A DNA stretch of 42,806 nucleotides from CAYMRB01 sp964392615 (GCA_964392615.1 CAYMRB010000022.1:1-42806), one strand, 5' to 3'; positions 19,892 to 28,234 are shown, numbered from the stretch's first letter. Notes: a model not told the origin generated them from the sequence alone. Program-made: numbers and translations.

Positions 19892-19926
19892 CTTCGGCGC
19901 TCCCATGTCTCGGTAGCTGGAGGGAT

Positions 19927-19950
19927 CGGGCCGTGCTACGATGCGGCCCG
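19927..19950 (+). terminator. Possible terminator after the fwd operon
   Basis: A 7-bp perfect stem, CGGGCCG (19927-19933) with CGGCCCG (19944-19950), a 10-nt loop and two T after it. The loop contains CTACGAT, which resembles a -10 box and could belong to the promoter of the next gene, so the element may serve either role. Confidence 0.35.
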
Positions 19951-19992
19951 TTGAGGTCTCTGGTCGCGGGCACTCCAGCTGGGAGAGAGACC

Positions 19993-22215
19993 ATGAGGAT
20001 GGCTTCGGTTGCGCGGCTCATCGCGTTGGTGCTCGCGTGTGCGCTCGGCTCGACGGCGGAAGGGGGCGACGCGGGCGGCAGCGGCACCTTCGACCTCGTC
20101 CTCGAGAGCGCGGACTTCCCCGACCTCGACGAGCGACCGGTCATCGTCGGCGACCCGGGCGACGAGTTTCTGTTCACCGCCGACATGATTCTGGCCACTT
20201 CGGGTCTGATCGATGGCGGCCCCCAGGGATGGTCCTGCGCGATCTGGCACGCGGGCGTCGACGTCGTCGAACTGTCGATCGAAGGAACCGCGTCTGCCAC
20301 GACCTCGGACGGCGGGTTCCGGGCAGATGACGGTGACGCCAGCTTCTTCGTGTACGAGATCGTCGACCCGGAGCTCAACGAAGGGCGAACCGGCGTGTTC
20401 CAGGCGGCCGTCCTCTCGTTTCATAGCGGATTGACCCTGCCGCCGAATACCGCGCAGGTCATGGGGCGCAACACGTACCGCGCGACGGTTCGCTCTCCCG
20501 GGACGATCGCGTTCCTGCGCTTCGAGGACGACCGGATCGGCAACGGGATACCCGTCGCGAACATCATCACGGTCACGGGCCGCCCCATGTTCCCGGAGCT
20601 GGGTGAGCGGGAGATCACCATCGGGATCGGCGCGACACCGGAGATCTGCAACGACGGCGTCGACAACGACCGCGACGGCTGGATCGATTGCGACGATCCG
20701 AACTGCTACGACCTCTGCGGTCCGGAGAACTGCGCGGACGAGTTCGACAACGATCTCGACGGACTGACCGACTGCGAGGATCCGGACTGCGAACGCGCTG
20801 CCGTTTGCCAGGAGGCGTGCGACGACGGCATCGACAACGACCTCGACGGAGCTGTCGACTGCGACGATATCGAGTGCCGCGGTCATTCCCCGTGTCCGGA
20901 TCTCGAGCGCTGCGGCGACGGCGTCGACAACGACGAGGATGGGCTGATCGACTGCGACGATCCGGAGTGCGATCGCCATCCGCTCTGCCGCGATCCCGAG
21001 GTGTGCGACGACGGCGTCGACAACGATCTTGACGGACGCGTCGACTGCGCGGATTCGGACTGCTTCGGGATCGATCCGTGTCCGCCGCCCGAGATCTGCG
21101 ATGACGGGATCGATAACGATCTCGACGGCCGCACCGACTGCGACGACGAGCACTGCGCCGGGCGCGTCGAGTGTCGTGAACCGGAGGACTGCGGCGACGG
21201 CGTCGACAACGATCTCGACGGCCGCACCGATTGCAGCGACCAGGACTGCTCGGGCGTCGCCCCGTGCCCGGAGCTCGAAATCTGTGACAACCGCGTCGAC
21301 GACGATGGCGACGATCTTGTCGATTGCTGGGACGCCGACTGCGGCGCCAGCCCGGACTGTGAGCTCGCGGAGGGCGGCTCCACCGGTGGTTTCGTCTTCG
21401 AACTGACGAGTGCCGGTGCGCGGAGATCCGGTTGGCGCAATGCGCTCGACGCGTTTCCCGGCGCGACGATCGGCGTCGTCGCTTTCATCGTACCGTTTCG
21501 GGAGCCGCAGGCTGACGGAGTGCAGGGCTGGTCGCTGTCGATTGCGCACGACACGGCGTTGGTCGAACTCGTCGACGGACCGACGATCGACGGAACCGAC
21601 GCGGGAGCGTTGCTCACCGACGGTTTCGCGAAGACCGAGATCGCGGACGACGGCCAGGGCCGCGAGCAGGGATTCGTGTCCTCGGTCGTGCTGTCGTCGA
21701 CCCAGCCGGTGACGCTCGATCCGGCTCGGGCGCAGTCGATCGTCCGCGTGACCTATCTCGTCACGGACCATCCCGGAGCCGACGCGGACGCGGGCGAGCG
21801 GGACGAGGGCATTCGGTTTCGCGACGGCCTCGAGGGTTCGGGGCAGCCGGTCCGCAACGAGCTGACGATCGATGGGAGAACAGCGCGACCGCGCCGTCAG
21901 ACGGAGCTCGACATTCGCCGTATCTCGCCCGGGAACTCGTTTCTGCGCGGCGACGCGAACGACGACGGCAAGGTCGACCTCGCCGACGCGGTCTGGTTCC
22001 TGAACGACCTCGTGCGCGGTGGACCGGAGACTCCGTGCCGCCGCGCGTGCGACGTCAATGGCGACGGCAAGCTCGACGTCAGCGACGCGGTCTATCTGGC
22101 GGCGTACCGCTTCCAGCACGGCCCGGCTATCCCGGCGCCTTTTCCGGGTTGCGGTCTCGACCCGTCGCGGTCCGATCTGCCGTGTCCGGTCGGCGCGGCG
22201 ACGTCCTGTCCGTAG
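19993..22215 (+). CDS. Secreted protein with eight Ca-binding Cys repeats and a dockerin-type end
   Basis: A 740-residue exported protein with a signal peptide (MRMASVARLIALVLACALGS). After a cohesin-like beta domain (to about residue 215) come eight tandem copies of a 21-residue unit, C-[DG]-D-G-[VI]-D-N-D-x-D-G-x-x-D-C-x-D-x-x-C, separated by short linkers (bases about 20644-21360). The Asp-rich loops should bind calcium and the Cys pairs form disulfides. A second beta domain and two dockerin-type loops (GDANDDGKVDLADAVWFLND and DVNGDGKLDVSDAVYLAAYR) finish it. It has no obvious link to the C1 or hydrogenase genes on either side. The stop codon lies inside a shared hairpin with the gene on the opposite strand. 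Confidence 0.75.
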   Translation: MRMASVARLIALVLACALGSTAEGGDAGGSGTFDLVLESADFPDLDERPVIVGDPGDEFLFTADMILATSGLIDGGPQGWSCAIWHAGVDVVELSIEGTASATTSDGGFRADDGDASFFVYEIVDPELNEGRTGVFQAAVLSFHSGLTLPPNTAQVMGRNTYRATVRSPGTIAFLRFEDDRIGNGIPVANIITVTGRPMFPELGEREITIGIGATPEICNDGVDNDRDGWIDCDDPNCYDLCGPENCADEFDNDLDGLTDCEDPDCERAAVCQEACDDGIDNDLDGAVDCDDIECRGHSPCPDLERCGDGVDNDEDGLIDCDDPECDRHPLCRDPEVCDDGVDNDLDGRVDCADSDCFGIDPCPPPEICDDGIDNDLDGRTDCDDEHCAGRVECREPEDCGDGVDNDLDGRTDCSDQDCSGVAPCPELEICDNRVDDDGDDLVDCWDADCGASPDCELAEGGSTGGFVFELTSAGARRSGWRNALDAFPGATIGVVAFIVPFREPQADGVQGWSLSIAHDTALVELVDGPTIDGTDAGALLTDGFAKTEIADDGQGREQGFVSSVVLSSTQPVTLDPARAQSIVRVTYLVTDHPGADADAGERDEGIRFRDGLEGSGQPVRNELTIDGRTARPRRQTELDIRRISPGNSFLRGDANDDGKVDLADAVWFLNDLVRGGPETPCRRACDVNGDGKLDVSDAVYLAAYRFQHGPAIPAPFPGCGLDPSRSDLPCPVGAATSCP
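20644..21360 (+). repeat. Eight tandem Cys/Asp calcium-binding repeats (protein level)
   Basis: Eight units with the core DNDLDGxxDCxD, roughly 90 nt apart. DNA copies are diverged while the Asp and Cys positions are fixed, except in the last unit (DDDGDDLVDC), which is degenerate. This indicates old duplication under protein-level selection. Confidence 0.85.
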
Positions 22216-22238
22216 CGGCAGAGCTCGTGCCGCTACGG
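22210..22238. terminator. Bidirectional terminator holding both stop codons
   Basis: A perfect 11-bp inverted repeat (CCGTAGCGGCA at 22210-22220, complement at 22228-22238) with a 7-nt loop. The TAG stops of the two convergent genes (22213-22215 plus, 22233-22235 minus) are mirror images inside the stem, so one hairpin ends both transcripts. Confidence 0.75.
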
Positions 22239-22730
22239 CGACGCCCCGTTCACCATCTCCAGCACCTTCTCCGCGGCGTTCCGAACCGCCGCCTGCATGA
22301 TCTCGGATAGTTCTGGCCGTACCTCCGTGAGCTCGCCCCCGACCTGCGCTGCGAGGATCGTGACCTCGACGCCACTCTGGTCTTGGATGTCCTTCAGCAG
22401 GTTCGTGGTCGGGAATTGGTGAAACGAGTAGTCGATGATCTTCTGCTCCGGGATGTCGTCCACGGAGATCTCGAAGACCTCGCCGGCTTCCCGTCCGGGC
22501 TTGTCGACCGCGTCGAGCACGACGACACGCTCCGGACGGGGCTCGGCGTACGCGATGTTGAACAGCACGTCGCGAACGCTCGTCCCCACGTCCTCGGCAT
22601 GAACGTGCTCGGGTAGGCGTCCTGTCTCCTCGAGCCGCGCGATCACGGCGGGCCCGAATCCATCGTCGCCCATCAGCACGTTGCCGCAGCCGAGGATCAA
22701 CACCCTCTTCGTGGCGATTTCCTGAAACAC
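22233..22730 (-). CDS. Hydrogenase maturation protease (HycI/FrcD family)
   Basis: A 165-residue endopeptidase that trims the C-terminal tail of a [NiFe] hydrogenase large subunit after nickel insertion. The GCGNVLMGDDGFGP motif with its Asp, the VVVLDAVD Asp and the FHQFPTT His match the nickel-sensing residues of HycI. It lies directly downstream of mvhA, whose product carries a 26-residue tail after the conserved CATH, an obvious substrate. The start is a GTG at 22730, the weakest part of the call. About 240 nt separate it from mvhA. It is the last gene of the long hydrogenase/Hdr operon. Confidence 0.9.
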   Translation of the reverse strand: MFQEIATKRVLILGCGNVLMGDDGFGPAVIARLEETGRLPEHVHAEDVGTSVRDVLFNIAYAEPRPERVVVLDAVDKPGREAGEVFEISVDDIPEQKIIDYSFHQFPTTNLLKDIQDQSGVEVTILAAQVGGELTEVRPELSEIMQAAVRNAAEKVLEMVNGASP

Positions 22731-22974
22731 TGTTCTATCAGCGCGTTGAAGAAGTCAATCCGGCGCAGAAGCGGCTGCTTCGCCCGATATCTTCGTTGCC
22801 AGAACTCGACAATGCACCACATTGCCTGCGTTCTCGCGCCTCGATCTCGAACGAAACGTCTCGCTTCTGCACTCGGAGCACTTCTTCAACGGACTGCTCG
22901 TGGATGGGGAGGCCGCGGTCTCGCTGACTACACGGCCCCCCCGCTCCTGTGATTTGCCAATAGTCGTGCGTCGA

Positions 22975-24426
22975 TCAGAAGTTCCGCAGCCGGTCGACCT
23001 CCTTGCCGTCCGCGCCGACGATGCTGACCTCCAAGTCGAGACCGCCATCCAGGCGGTGCGTTGCGCAGCTCAGTCACGGGTCGTAGGCGCGTATCGCCAT
23101 CTCGATCATGTTCAGAGCTGCCTGATCGTACGTGGCGCCCTGGATCACCATCTTCGCCGCCTGCTTGACGGACATGTTGATCGGCGCCTGATTGTGCGTC
23201 GACCCGACGATCAGGTTGACCGCCGTCACCAGGCCGTTGTCGTCGGCGGTGTAGTCGTGGATCAGCGTTCCGCGTGGCGCCTCCACGCAGCCGACGCCGC
23301 GGCCGGCCTTCATGGTCACCTCGGAGCGGATGTCGCGGCCGGTGATCTCCGGATCTTCGAGAAGCGCGATCGCGGTCTCACAGTTGTTGACGAGCTCGAT
23401 CAGCCGCGCCCAGTGGTAGAGCAGCGTGAGCTGCGCCGGGCGGCCGAACTGCTCGCGGAAGTACTCGAGCTCCTTCTGGGCTTCTGGGTTGCCCATGCGT
23501 TCGCAGACGTTGATGCGCGCCAACGAGTTGCTGCGGTAGATGCCTTTCGGTGCGTCGATGTCGAGCGAGAACTCTCCGTTCGCCCAATTGCGGGCGTAGG
23601 GCATCTTGACGTAGCTCCAGGGCTCGACGTGCTCCGCGATGTGGTCGGTGTACTGATCGTACGTGAACTCGTCGAAGCTCCCGTCCGGCTTCATCAGGCG
23701 CAGCACGCCGTCGTAGATTTCGTGCGTGCCGTCCGGCGCCACCGTGGCGATGAAGCCGGTGTTGATCACGCCCAGCTCCTTCACCGTGTCCAGGTACTTC
23801 GGGAAGACCTGTTCCTTGGCGAACTGGATCGTGAACTTCGCGAACTCGAGCTGCTCTTTCGTCTGCTCGAGGAACTTCTTGCGCTCCTCTTCGAGCAGCG
23901 GCTTCGTGAAGCCACCGGTGACGCCGGCAACGGGGTGAATCACCTTGCCGAGCCATTCTTCGAGCAGCATCGCGCCCTGCTGGCGCATGTGGACGACCTT
24001 CTTGGCCAGCTCCGGATTGGCCTTGATGATCCCGACGACGTTTCGCGTCGCCGGATCGCAGTCGGGGCCGAGGACGAAATCCGGCGCCGCCAGGAAGTAG
24101 AAGTGCAGCAGCTTGTCGGGGATCCAGGACAGGTGCTGCGCGAGTTTGCGCAGCTTCACTGCCGTCGGCGGCAGTGTCGCGCCGACAGCGGCGTCGGTTG
24201 CCTTGACCGACGCCAGGTGGTGGTTCCAGGGGCAGATCCCGCAGATGCGGGTGACGATGCGGGGGATCTCTTCGAGCGGTCGGCCCTCGCAGAACTTCTC
24301 GAATCCGCGCAGGGCGAAGACGTGGAACTTCGCGTCGTCCACGTTCCCCGCATCATCCAGCTGAATCACGACCCGGGCATGCCCTTCGATCCGGGTGATC
24401 GGCTGAATGTTGATGGTTGTGGTCAT
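22975..24426 (-). CDS. mvhA: [NiFeSe] hydrogenase large subunit, MvhA/VhuA type, selenocysteine form
   Basis: The H2-splitting subunit of a group 3c type hydrogenase. The proximal nickel motif is RICGICPWNHH (Cys62, Cys65). At the C terminus the frame reads AIRAYDP-U-LSCATH, with UGA at 23074-23076 in the place of the first Cys of DPCxxCxxH, so residue 451 is a Sec that would ligate nickel. It continues 32 residues past the Sec to a UGA at 22975; 26 of these follow CATH and would be removed by the protease gene downstream. A SECIS-like stem follows the UGA. Stopping at the first UGA would remove two nickel ligands, so read-through is the only functional reading. Total 483 residues. GGAG lies about 9 nt before ATG 24426. 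Confidence 0.92.
23041..23057 (-). promoter_or_regulatory. Bacterial-type SECIS element in mvhA
   Basis: In mRNA sense: stem ACCGCC with GGCGGT, 6 bp and perfect, loop TGGAT, starting 16 nt after the UGA (23074-23076) with the loop at 22 nt. The GGAT part of the loop is identical to that of the mvhD element. Confidence 0.8.
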
Positions 24427-24465
24427 GAACTGGACTCCGTCAGAGGATTCTTGGGGTCGCCTCGC

Positions 24466-25410
24466 TCATCGCTTCTTCGCTGGAAGCGGTCGCAGGTTGC
24501 CGTGCGCGCCGCAGAATCGATTCAGCATGGCGCGTCGATCGGTGACGGTCTTTGCGTCCTGACCGATCGAGGACAGCGCGCCCATCATGTCGACGAGGGG
24601 CCGCGCGCCCTTGCGAATCGGGCCGAAGCATCCGCGGCAGGCTTGACGCGCCGCCACGCATCGGGGCACGCCCGTCTGGCCAGCGCAACCGGCACGCGTC
24701 ACCGCGCCGACGCACAGGTATCCCTGCTCCATGATGCAGCGCATCTTGTCGAGCGGTTGCTCCGGGTCGCCCTCGTAGTTTTCGAGGGGCCGCTTGACGC
24801 CGGCGCCGCCGCCGGACTTCTTCTCGCGGATCACCGGGCACGTGTCGCAGACGCTTCGCTCCTCCAGCGCCCATTCGGTCTTGCCGTCGAGCAGTGCGAG
24901 AAGAGCGTCGGCAATCCAATCGGGGTGCGGGGGGCAACCGGGCAGCGAGATGTCGACCTTGACCACCTCGTCGATTGCCTTGACGTTGTCGGTGAACGGC
25001 GGGATCACCTCGGTGGGATCGTCGACAGGCTCATGCGTCGGACAATCGCGGAAGACCTTGTCGAGGACTTCCTCGTTCTTCCACATATTGATCTGGGCCG
25101 GGATGCCACCGTTGGTCGCACACGTTCCCAGCGCGATCAGGATGTCTACCTTCTCGCGCATCTCCGTCGCGACTTCCGCATGCTCTTCGGTGCGGATACC
25201 GCCGGAGATGAGGCCCACCGTCGCCTCGGGCAGATTGAGCGTGTTGCCGTCGCCCAAGGGCCCGAAGTACTTGCTATCGACGAGGGCCGGTATGTGAACC
25301 AACTCGAGCTTCTCCGGGATCAGGTCGAGGATCACGTCCCCGAGATTGAGAATGGAGATCTCGCAGCCGGAGCACGAGTTGAGCCACTCTGAGGCCACTT
25401 TGACGGCCAT
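24466..25410 (-). CDS. mvhG: [NiFe] hydrogenase small subunit, MvhG type
   Basis: A 314-residue iron-sulfur subunit that carries electrons from the nickel site to MvhD. It starts MAVKVASEWLNSCSGCEISIL, the soluble, non-exported form with no Tat signal, and has ALGTCATNGGIPA, SLPGCPPHPDWI and a Cys-rich C-terminal half (CRGCFGPIRKG) for three clusters. ATG 25410 was chosen because AAGGAGG lies 8 nt upstream and the CSGC motif falls at the expected place; the frame is open further upstream but unsupported. It lies 39 nt before mvhA and downstream of a histidine kinase gene. Confidence 0.93.
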   Translation of the reverse strand: MAVKVASEWLNSCSGCEISILNLGDVILDLIPEKLELVHIPALVDSKYFGPLGDGNTLNLPEATVGLISGGIRTEEHAEVATEMREKVDILIALGTCATNGGIPAQINMWKNEEVLDKVFRDCPTHEPVDDPTEVIPPFTDNVKAIDEVVKVDISLPGCPPHPDWIADALLALLDGKTEWALEERSVCDTCPVIREKKSGGGAGVKRPLENYEGDPEQPLDKMRCIMEQGYLCVGAVTRAGCAGQTGVPRCVAARQACRGCFGPIRKGARPLVDMMGALSSIGQDAKTVTDRRAMLNRFCGAHGNLRPLPAKKR

Positions 25411-25512
25411 ACGTCCAACCTCCTTTCCGCGTGCGTGAGCGGAACCTTCGTCAGGAACGTAAGATCCACCGTCCCGAGGGCCGGGGCGGCCCTCGTTCCA
25501 ATACAACCGAAG

Positions 25513-26976
25513 TCATCCATCCCGCGATCTCCCCCGCCATGCGGGAGGAGACCACGCCTCGCGCTGCAGCTGCGCGCCATCCGGCAGCGTGGTCTGCAGC
25601 GGTAGTTCTACTGTGACCGTCGTCCCGATGCCTTCCTGGCTCTCGAGCGACATTCGTCCGCCGTGAACCTCCACGGCCTCTTTCGCGATCGACAGGCCCA
25701 GGCCCGTTCCCTGAGGGGCGTGATGTTTCGCATTCGGCGCGCGCACGAACTCGAGAAAGACGTCACGCTGTATCTCTTCGGGAATGCCGATGCCGCGGTC
25801 TACCACGGTGATCACCGCCCGCTCGTCGGCTTCCTCCATCGTCACCTTGACGTCCCCGCTGTCGCGTGAGTACCGGACAGCGTTGTGCACGACGTTCTGG
25901 AGAGCGAAGCGGAGATCTGGCGGGATGCCGTACGCGAGAATCGCGGGGCGAAGATCGTGGTGCAGCCGGACCGATCGCTTCGCCCCGACGGGCCCCACCT
26001 CGTCGAAGATCTCCAGGAGCATCTCCCGAATGTCGACGCCGGGCTGCCACGGTGCGTTCTTCTGGCCCTCCCGGATCTTGGCGAGCTCGAGGAGGTCGGT
26101 CACGATCGCCAGGAGATCGTCGACGCGCTCTACCGTGCCCTCGAGCAGCTTCTGGCCGCGTTCCGACGCGGGGTCCATGAATCCCCCAGTCACGACTTGG
26201 AGGGAGGTCTTGACGGTCGCGAGGGGAGAGCGCAGCTGGTGGGCCGAGATCCGCATATAGTGCGACTTCCGCGACTCCACTTCCTGAATCTCGTTCAGCG
26301 CCTTCTCCAGCTCGCCGGTCTTGGCTTGGAGCTCGGCGGTCTTGCCTTGCAGCTCTGTCGTGGCCGCGAGCAGCTGAATGTTGCGTTGGTTGGACTGCCG
26401 CGCCACCGTTCCCGTCAGATAGGCGGTCCCGAACACTGCGATCAGCAGAGTCATCAAGCTCGCGCCGCAGGCACGGCCGGCCTCTTCGATCGCGATGTCG
26501 CCGATCGAATGGTGGGTCAGCCCCCCCGATACTTCCGCGATGTGGAGGCCGGAGACGCCGATGCAAGCCAACGCGCCGAGAACATACATCGTGCGGTTGG
26601 ACAACATCATGGCGCCGATGGCCATGTGGAACACGAAGAACGGCAGCAACGGGCTGAGAAGACCGCCCGTGAAGTGCACTGCGGCCAGCAGCGCCCCGAG
26701 GTCGAGGGAGATCTCCGTCACGGCGCGCACACGCTGTTGGCCAATCGGTCGTTTCTCTCCTCCGGGGCGACACAGCACCCACCAGAAGACGACGTTGTAC
26801 GCTCCCACGATCCCGGCAACGACGAGGAGGCTGGGCCAGACCTGGGGGACTCCGACCCACGGCCCGGCCGCCGAGGTCGCCGCCAAGGACCCGGCGGCTG
26901 CCCAGCGGAGCCTGCGGAACCAGTTGAACCGCTCGTGCATCTCCCTGGACAGTTGGGAGGTGAGTGCTGATTCCAT
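25513..26976 (-). CDS. Membrane sensor histidine kinase
   Basis: A 487-residue protein with about six predicted membrane helices in residues 30-205, a short coiled coil (TTELQGKTAELQAKTGELEKA), the HisKA motif SAHQLRSPLATVKTSL with the phospho-accepting His, and an HATPase domain with N (NVVHNAVRYS), G1 (DRGIGIPEE) and G2 (GTGLGLSIAKE) boxes. The helix segment TGGLLSPLLPFF resembles, without matching, the quinone-sensing GGLxNPF region of RegB kinases. The start codon overlaps the stop of the response regulator gene (TGATG). Its place inside the hydrogenase operon suggests sensing of redox state or H2 metabolism. PPAWRGRSRDG at the C terminus is an unremarkable tail. Confidence 0.85.
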   Translation of the reverse strand: MESALTSQLSREMHERFNWFRRLRWAAAGSLAATSAAGPWVGVPQVWPSLLVVAGIVGAYNVVFWWVLCRPGGEKRPIGQQRVRAVTEISLDLGALLAAVHFTGGLLSPLLPFFVFHMAIGAMMLSNRTMYVLGALACIGVSGLHIAEVSGGLTHHSIGDIAIEEAGRACGASLMTLLIAVFGTAYLTGTVARQSNQRNIQLLAATTELQGKTAELQAKTGELEKALNEIQEVESRKSHYMRISAHQLRSPLATVKTSLQVVTGGFMDPASERGQKLLEGTVERVDDLLAIVTDLLELAKIREGQKNAPWQPGVDIREMLLEIFDEVGPVGAKRSVRLHHDLRPAILAYGIPPDLRFALQNVVHNAVRYSRDSGDVKVTMEEADERAVITVVDRGIGIPEEIQRDVFLEFVRAPNAKHHAPQGTGLGLSIAKEAVEVHGGRMSLESQEGIGTTVTVELPLQTTLPDGAQLQREAWSPPAWRGRSRDG

Positions 26977-27365
26977 CAGCCGGCCGCTTCCAGAACTTCC
27001 TCGATCGCTGCCAGGAGCTCCTGCGGAGCCACCGGCTTCTCCAGATACCGATCATGCGGGACGTACGATTCACCGACCTCCATGCGATAGTTGTATACCT
27101 CGTCCACACCCGTCAGCATGATCACCGGGATGGCGGAGGTCTCCGGGTCGCTCTTGATCTTTCGTGCTACCTCCAGGCCCTCGGAGAGGTGGTCCATCAT
27201 GACGTCGAGGACCATGACATCCGGCTTCTCTTCGGCGACCGCTGCGAGCGCTTGGGTGCCGTTGAAGACCGCGCGGACATCAAACTGCGTCTCCAAGACG
27301 GACTTCACTGCATCGACGAAGACCTCGTCGTCATCCGCGAGCAGCACCGTCTTCCTGTCTTCCAT
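26976..27365 (-). CDS. Single-domain response regulator (receiver only)
   Basis: A 129-residue CheY-like receiver: the acidic pocket LLADDDE, phospho-accepting Asp54 in VLDVMMDH, the switch Thr in VIMLTG and the conserved Lys in LEKPV. There is no DNA-binding or other output domain, so it should act by protein contact or as a phosphate relay. It is translationally coupled to the histidine kinase that follows. A direct action on the hydrogenase/Hdr complex or on one of the HATPase proteins of the operon is possible, but that is inference. Confidence 0.9.
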   Translation of the reverse strand: MEDRKTVLLADDDEVFVDAVKSVLETQFDVRAVFNGTQALAAVAEEKPDVMVLDVMMDHLSEGLEVARKIKSDPETSAIPVIMLTGVDEVYNYRMEVGESYVPHDRYLEKPVAPQELLAAIEEVLEAAG

Positions 27366-27384
27366 GATTCCTCCTTGATGCGCT

Positions 27385-27594
27385 CTATATCGGCGAAGCC
27401 CCGTCGACCTGCACGTCGCTCACGACGCGCCTGGTATAGACCTGGAACTTGCCGTCCTCCTCGACGCTGTGAGTTTCGAAGCCGTCGCTTCGATATTTAG
27501 CCTGCGCCTTCTCGGCGTCGTCGGCAGTGTCGTAATCCGCACCGTCCCACATGTACTTCACGCCGTCGAAGAATCGAGCCGTTGGCAGCGTCAT
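27385..27594 (-). CDS. Small protein of unknown function in the hydrogenase operon
   Basis: A 69-residue acidic protein with YMWDGADYDTADDAEKAQAK, then DGFETHSVEEDGKFQVYTRRVV. The pattern suggests a small alpha/beta fold. No Cys, so no metal cluster. It lies 20 nt before the response regulator and 21 nt after mvhD. I do not recognise a named family. Small proteins of similar look occur beside hydrogenase and Hdr genes in other anaerobes, as far as I recall, which would make it an accessory of the complex. Confidence 0.6.
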   Translation of the reverse strand: MTLPTARFFDGVKYMWDGADYDTADDAEKAQAKYRSDGFETHSVEEDGKFQVYTRRVVSDVQVDGASPI

Positions 27595-27615
27595 GGCATG
27601 GTATCTCCGCGAGGC

Positions 27616-28032
27616 CTAAGCATAGGGGCTCGGTCCGAGCTCCTTCAGCTCGTCCGTGAATTCGGTCACCACCTGGGCAAACCGCTGCCCCTCCGAGGCA
27701 GACAGCCATTCGATTCGGAACCGCTCGGGCTCGATGCCCAGGTCCTCGAGCATGAGCTCCATCGCCTCGGCTCGCTGCTGCGCTTTTACATTACCATCCT
27801 GGTAATGGCAGTCGCCGATGTGTCAGCCACACACGAGGACGCCATCGGCACCCTTCGTAAGCGCGTTGACGACGATGTTGGGATGAACCATGCCGCTGCA
27901 CATGACGCGGATGATCCGTATGTTCGCCGGATACTGAATGCGGGAGGTTCCCGCGAGATCGGCTCCGGCGTACGCGCACCAATTGCAGCAGAAACCGATG
28001 AGCACGGGCTCGAAGCCGTTGTCTTCACTCAT
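27616..28032 (-). CDS. mvhD: MvhD/VhuD electron-transfer subunit, selenocysteine form
   Basis: The 2Fe-2S subunit that links hydrogenase MvhAG to HdrA. It is read as 138 residues through an in-frame UGA at 27823-27825 (residue 70). The N-terminal FCCNWCAYAGADLAG and VMCSGMVHPNIV are family signatures. The UGA falls in GVLVCG-U-HIGDCHYQDGN, where MvhD has CGCHPGDCHY and Methanococcus VhuD has Sec. The 68 residues after the UGA (AMELMLEDLGIEPERFRIEW and on) are family-like. A perfect 7-bp SECIS-like stem follows. ATG 28032 was chosen for GGAGAG 4 nt upstream and the family start; the frame is open further upstream without support. About 200 nt without a gene separate it from the HdrA hybrid upstream. 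Confidence 0.93.
27789..27807 (-). promoter_or_regulatory. Bacterial-type SECIS element in mvhD
   Basis: In mRNA sense: stem CATTACC with GGTAATG, 7 bp and perfect, loop AGGAT, with the loop 22 nt after the UGA at 27823-27825. It is the clearest of the SECIS candidates, as its AT-richness stands out from the GC-rich surroundings. Confidence 0.85.
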
Positions 28033-28234
28033 GGCGCTCTCCGAAGAATCAGAATCGTTCATGGAATGGTCAAAGTGCCGCATTTGACAAATCTCTGCGC
28101 ATTCGAGCGGCATTTCGGCCCCTGACTTCGTTGTGCTCAGTCGACTATGGGCCTCCGGCATGGCCTCCTTCGCGCGCCTCGTCAGCGAACGGATCTTCTC
28201 GCTCGATGTGCACAGATATTCGCGAAACACGGCA

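Noticed and set aside
20644..21360. CRISPR-like or DNA-level tandem repeats
   Set aside because: Similarity is at protein level; DNA copies are diverged and there are no spacers of constant length.
22822..25392. Long open frame on the plus strand opposite mvhA and mvhG
   Set aside because: High-GC shadow of the genuine minus-strand genes; no protein family features.
27823..28230. A 135-residue protein ending at GVLVCG as the complete MvhD
   Set aside because: It would lack the conserved HxGDCHY part; also the region before residue MSEDNG has no ribosome site or family similarity.
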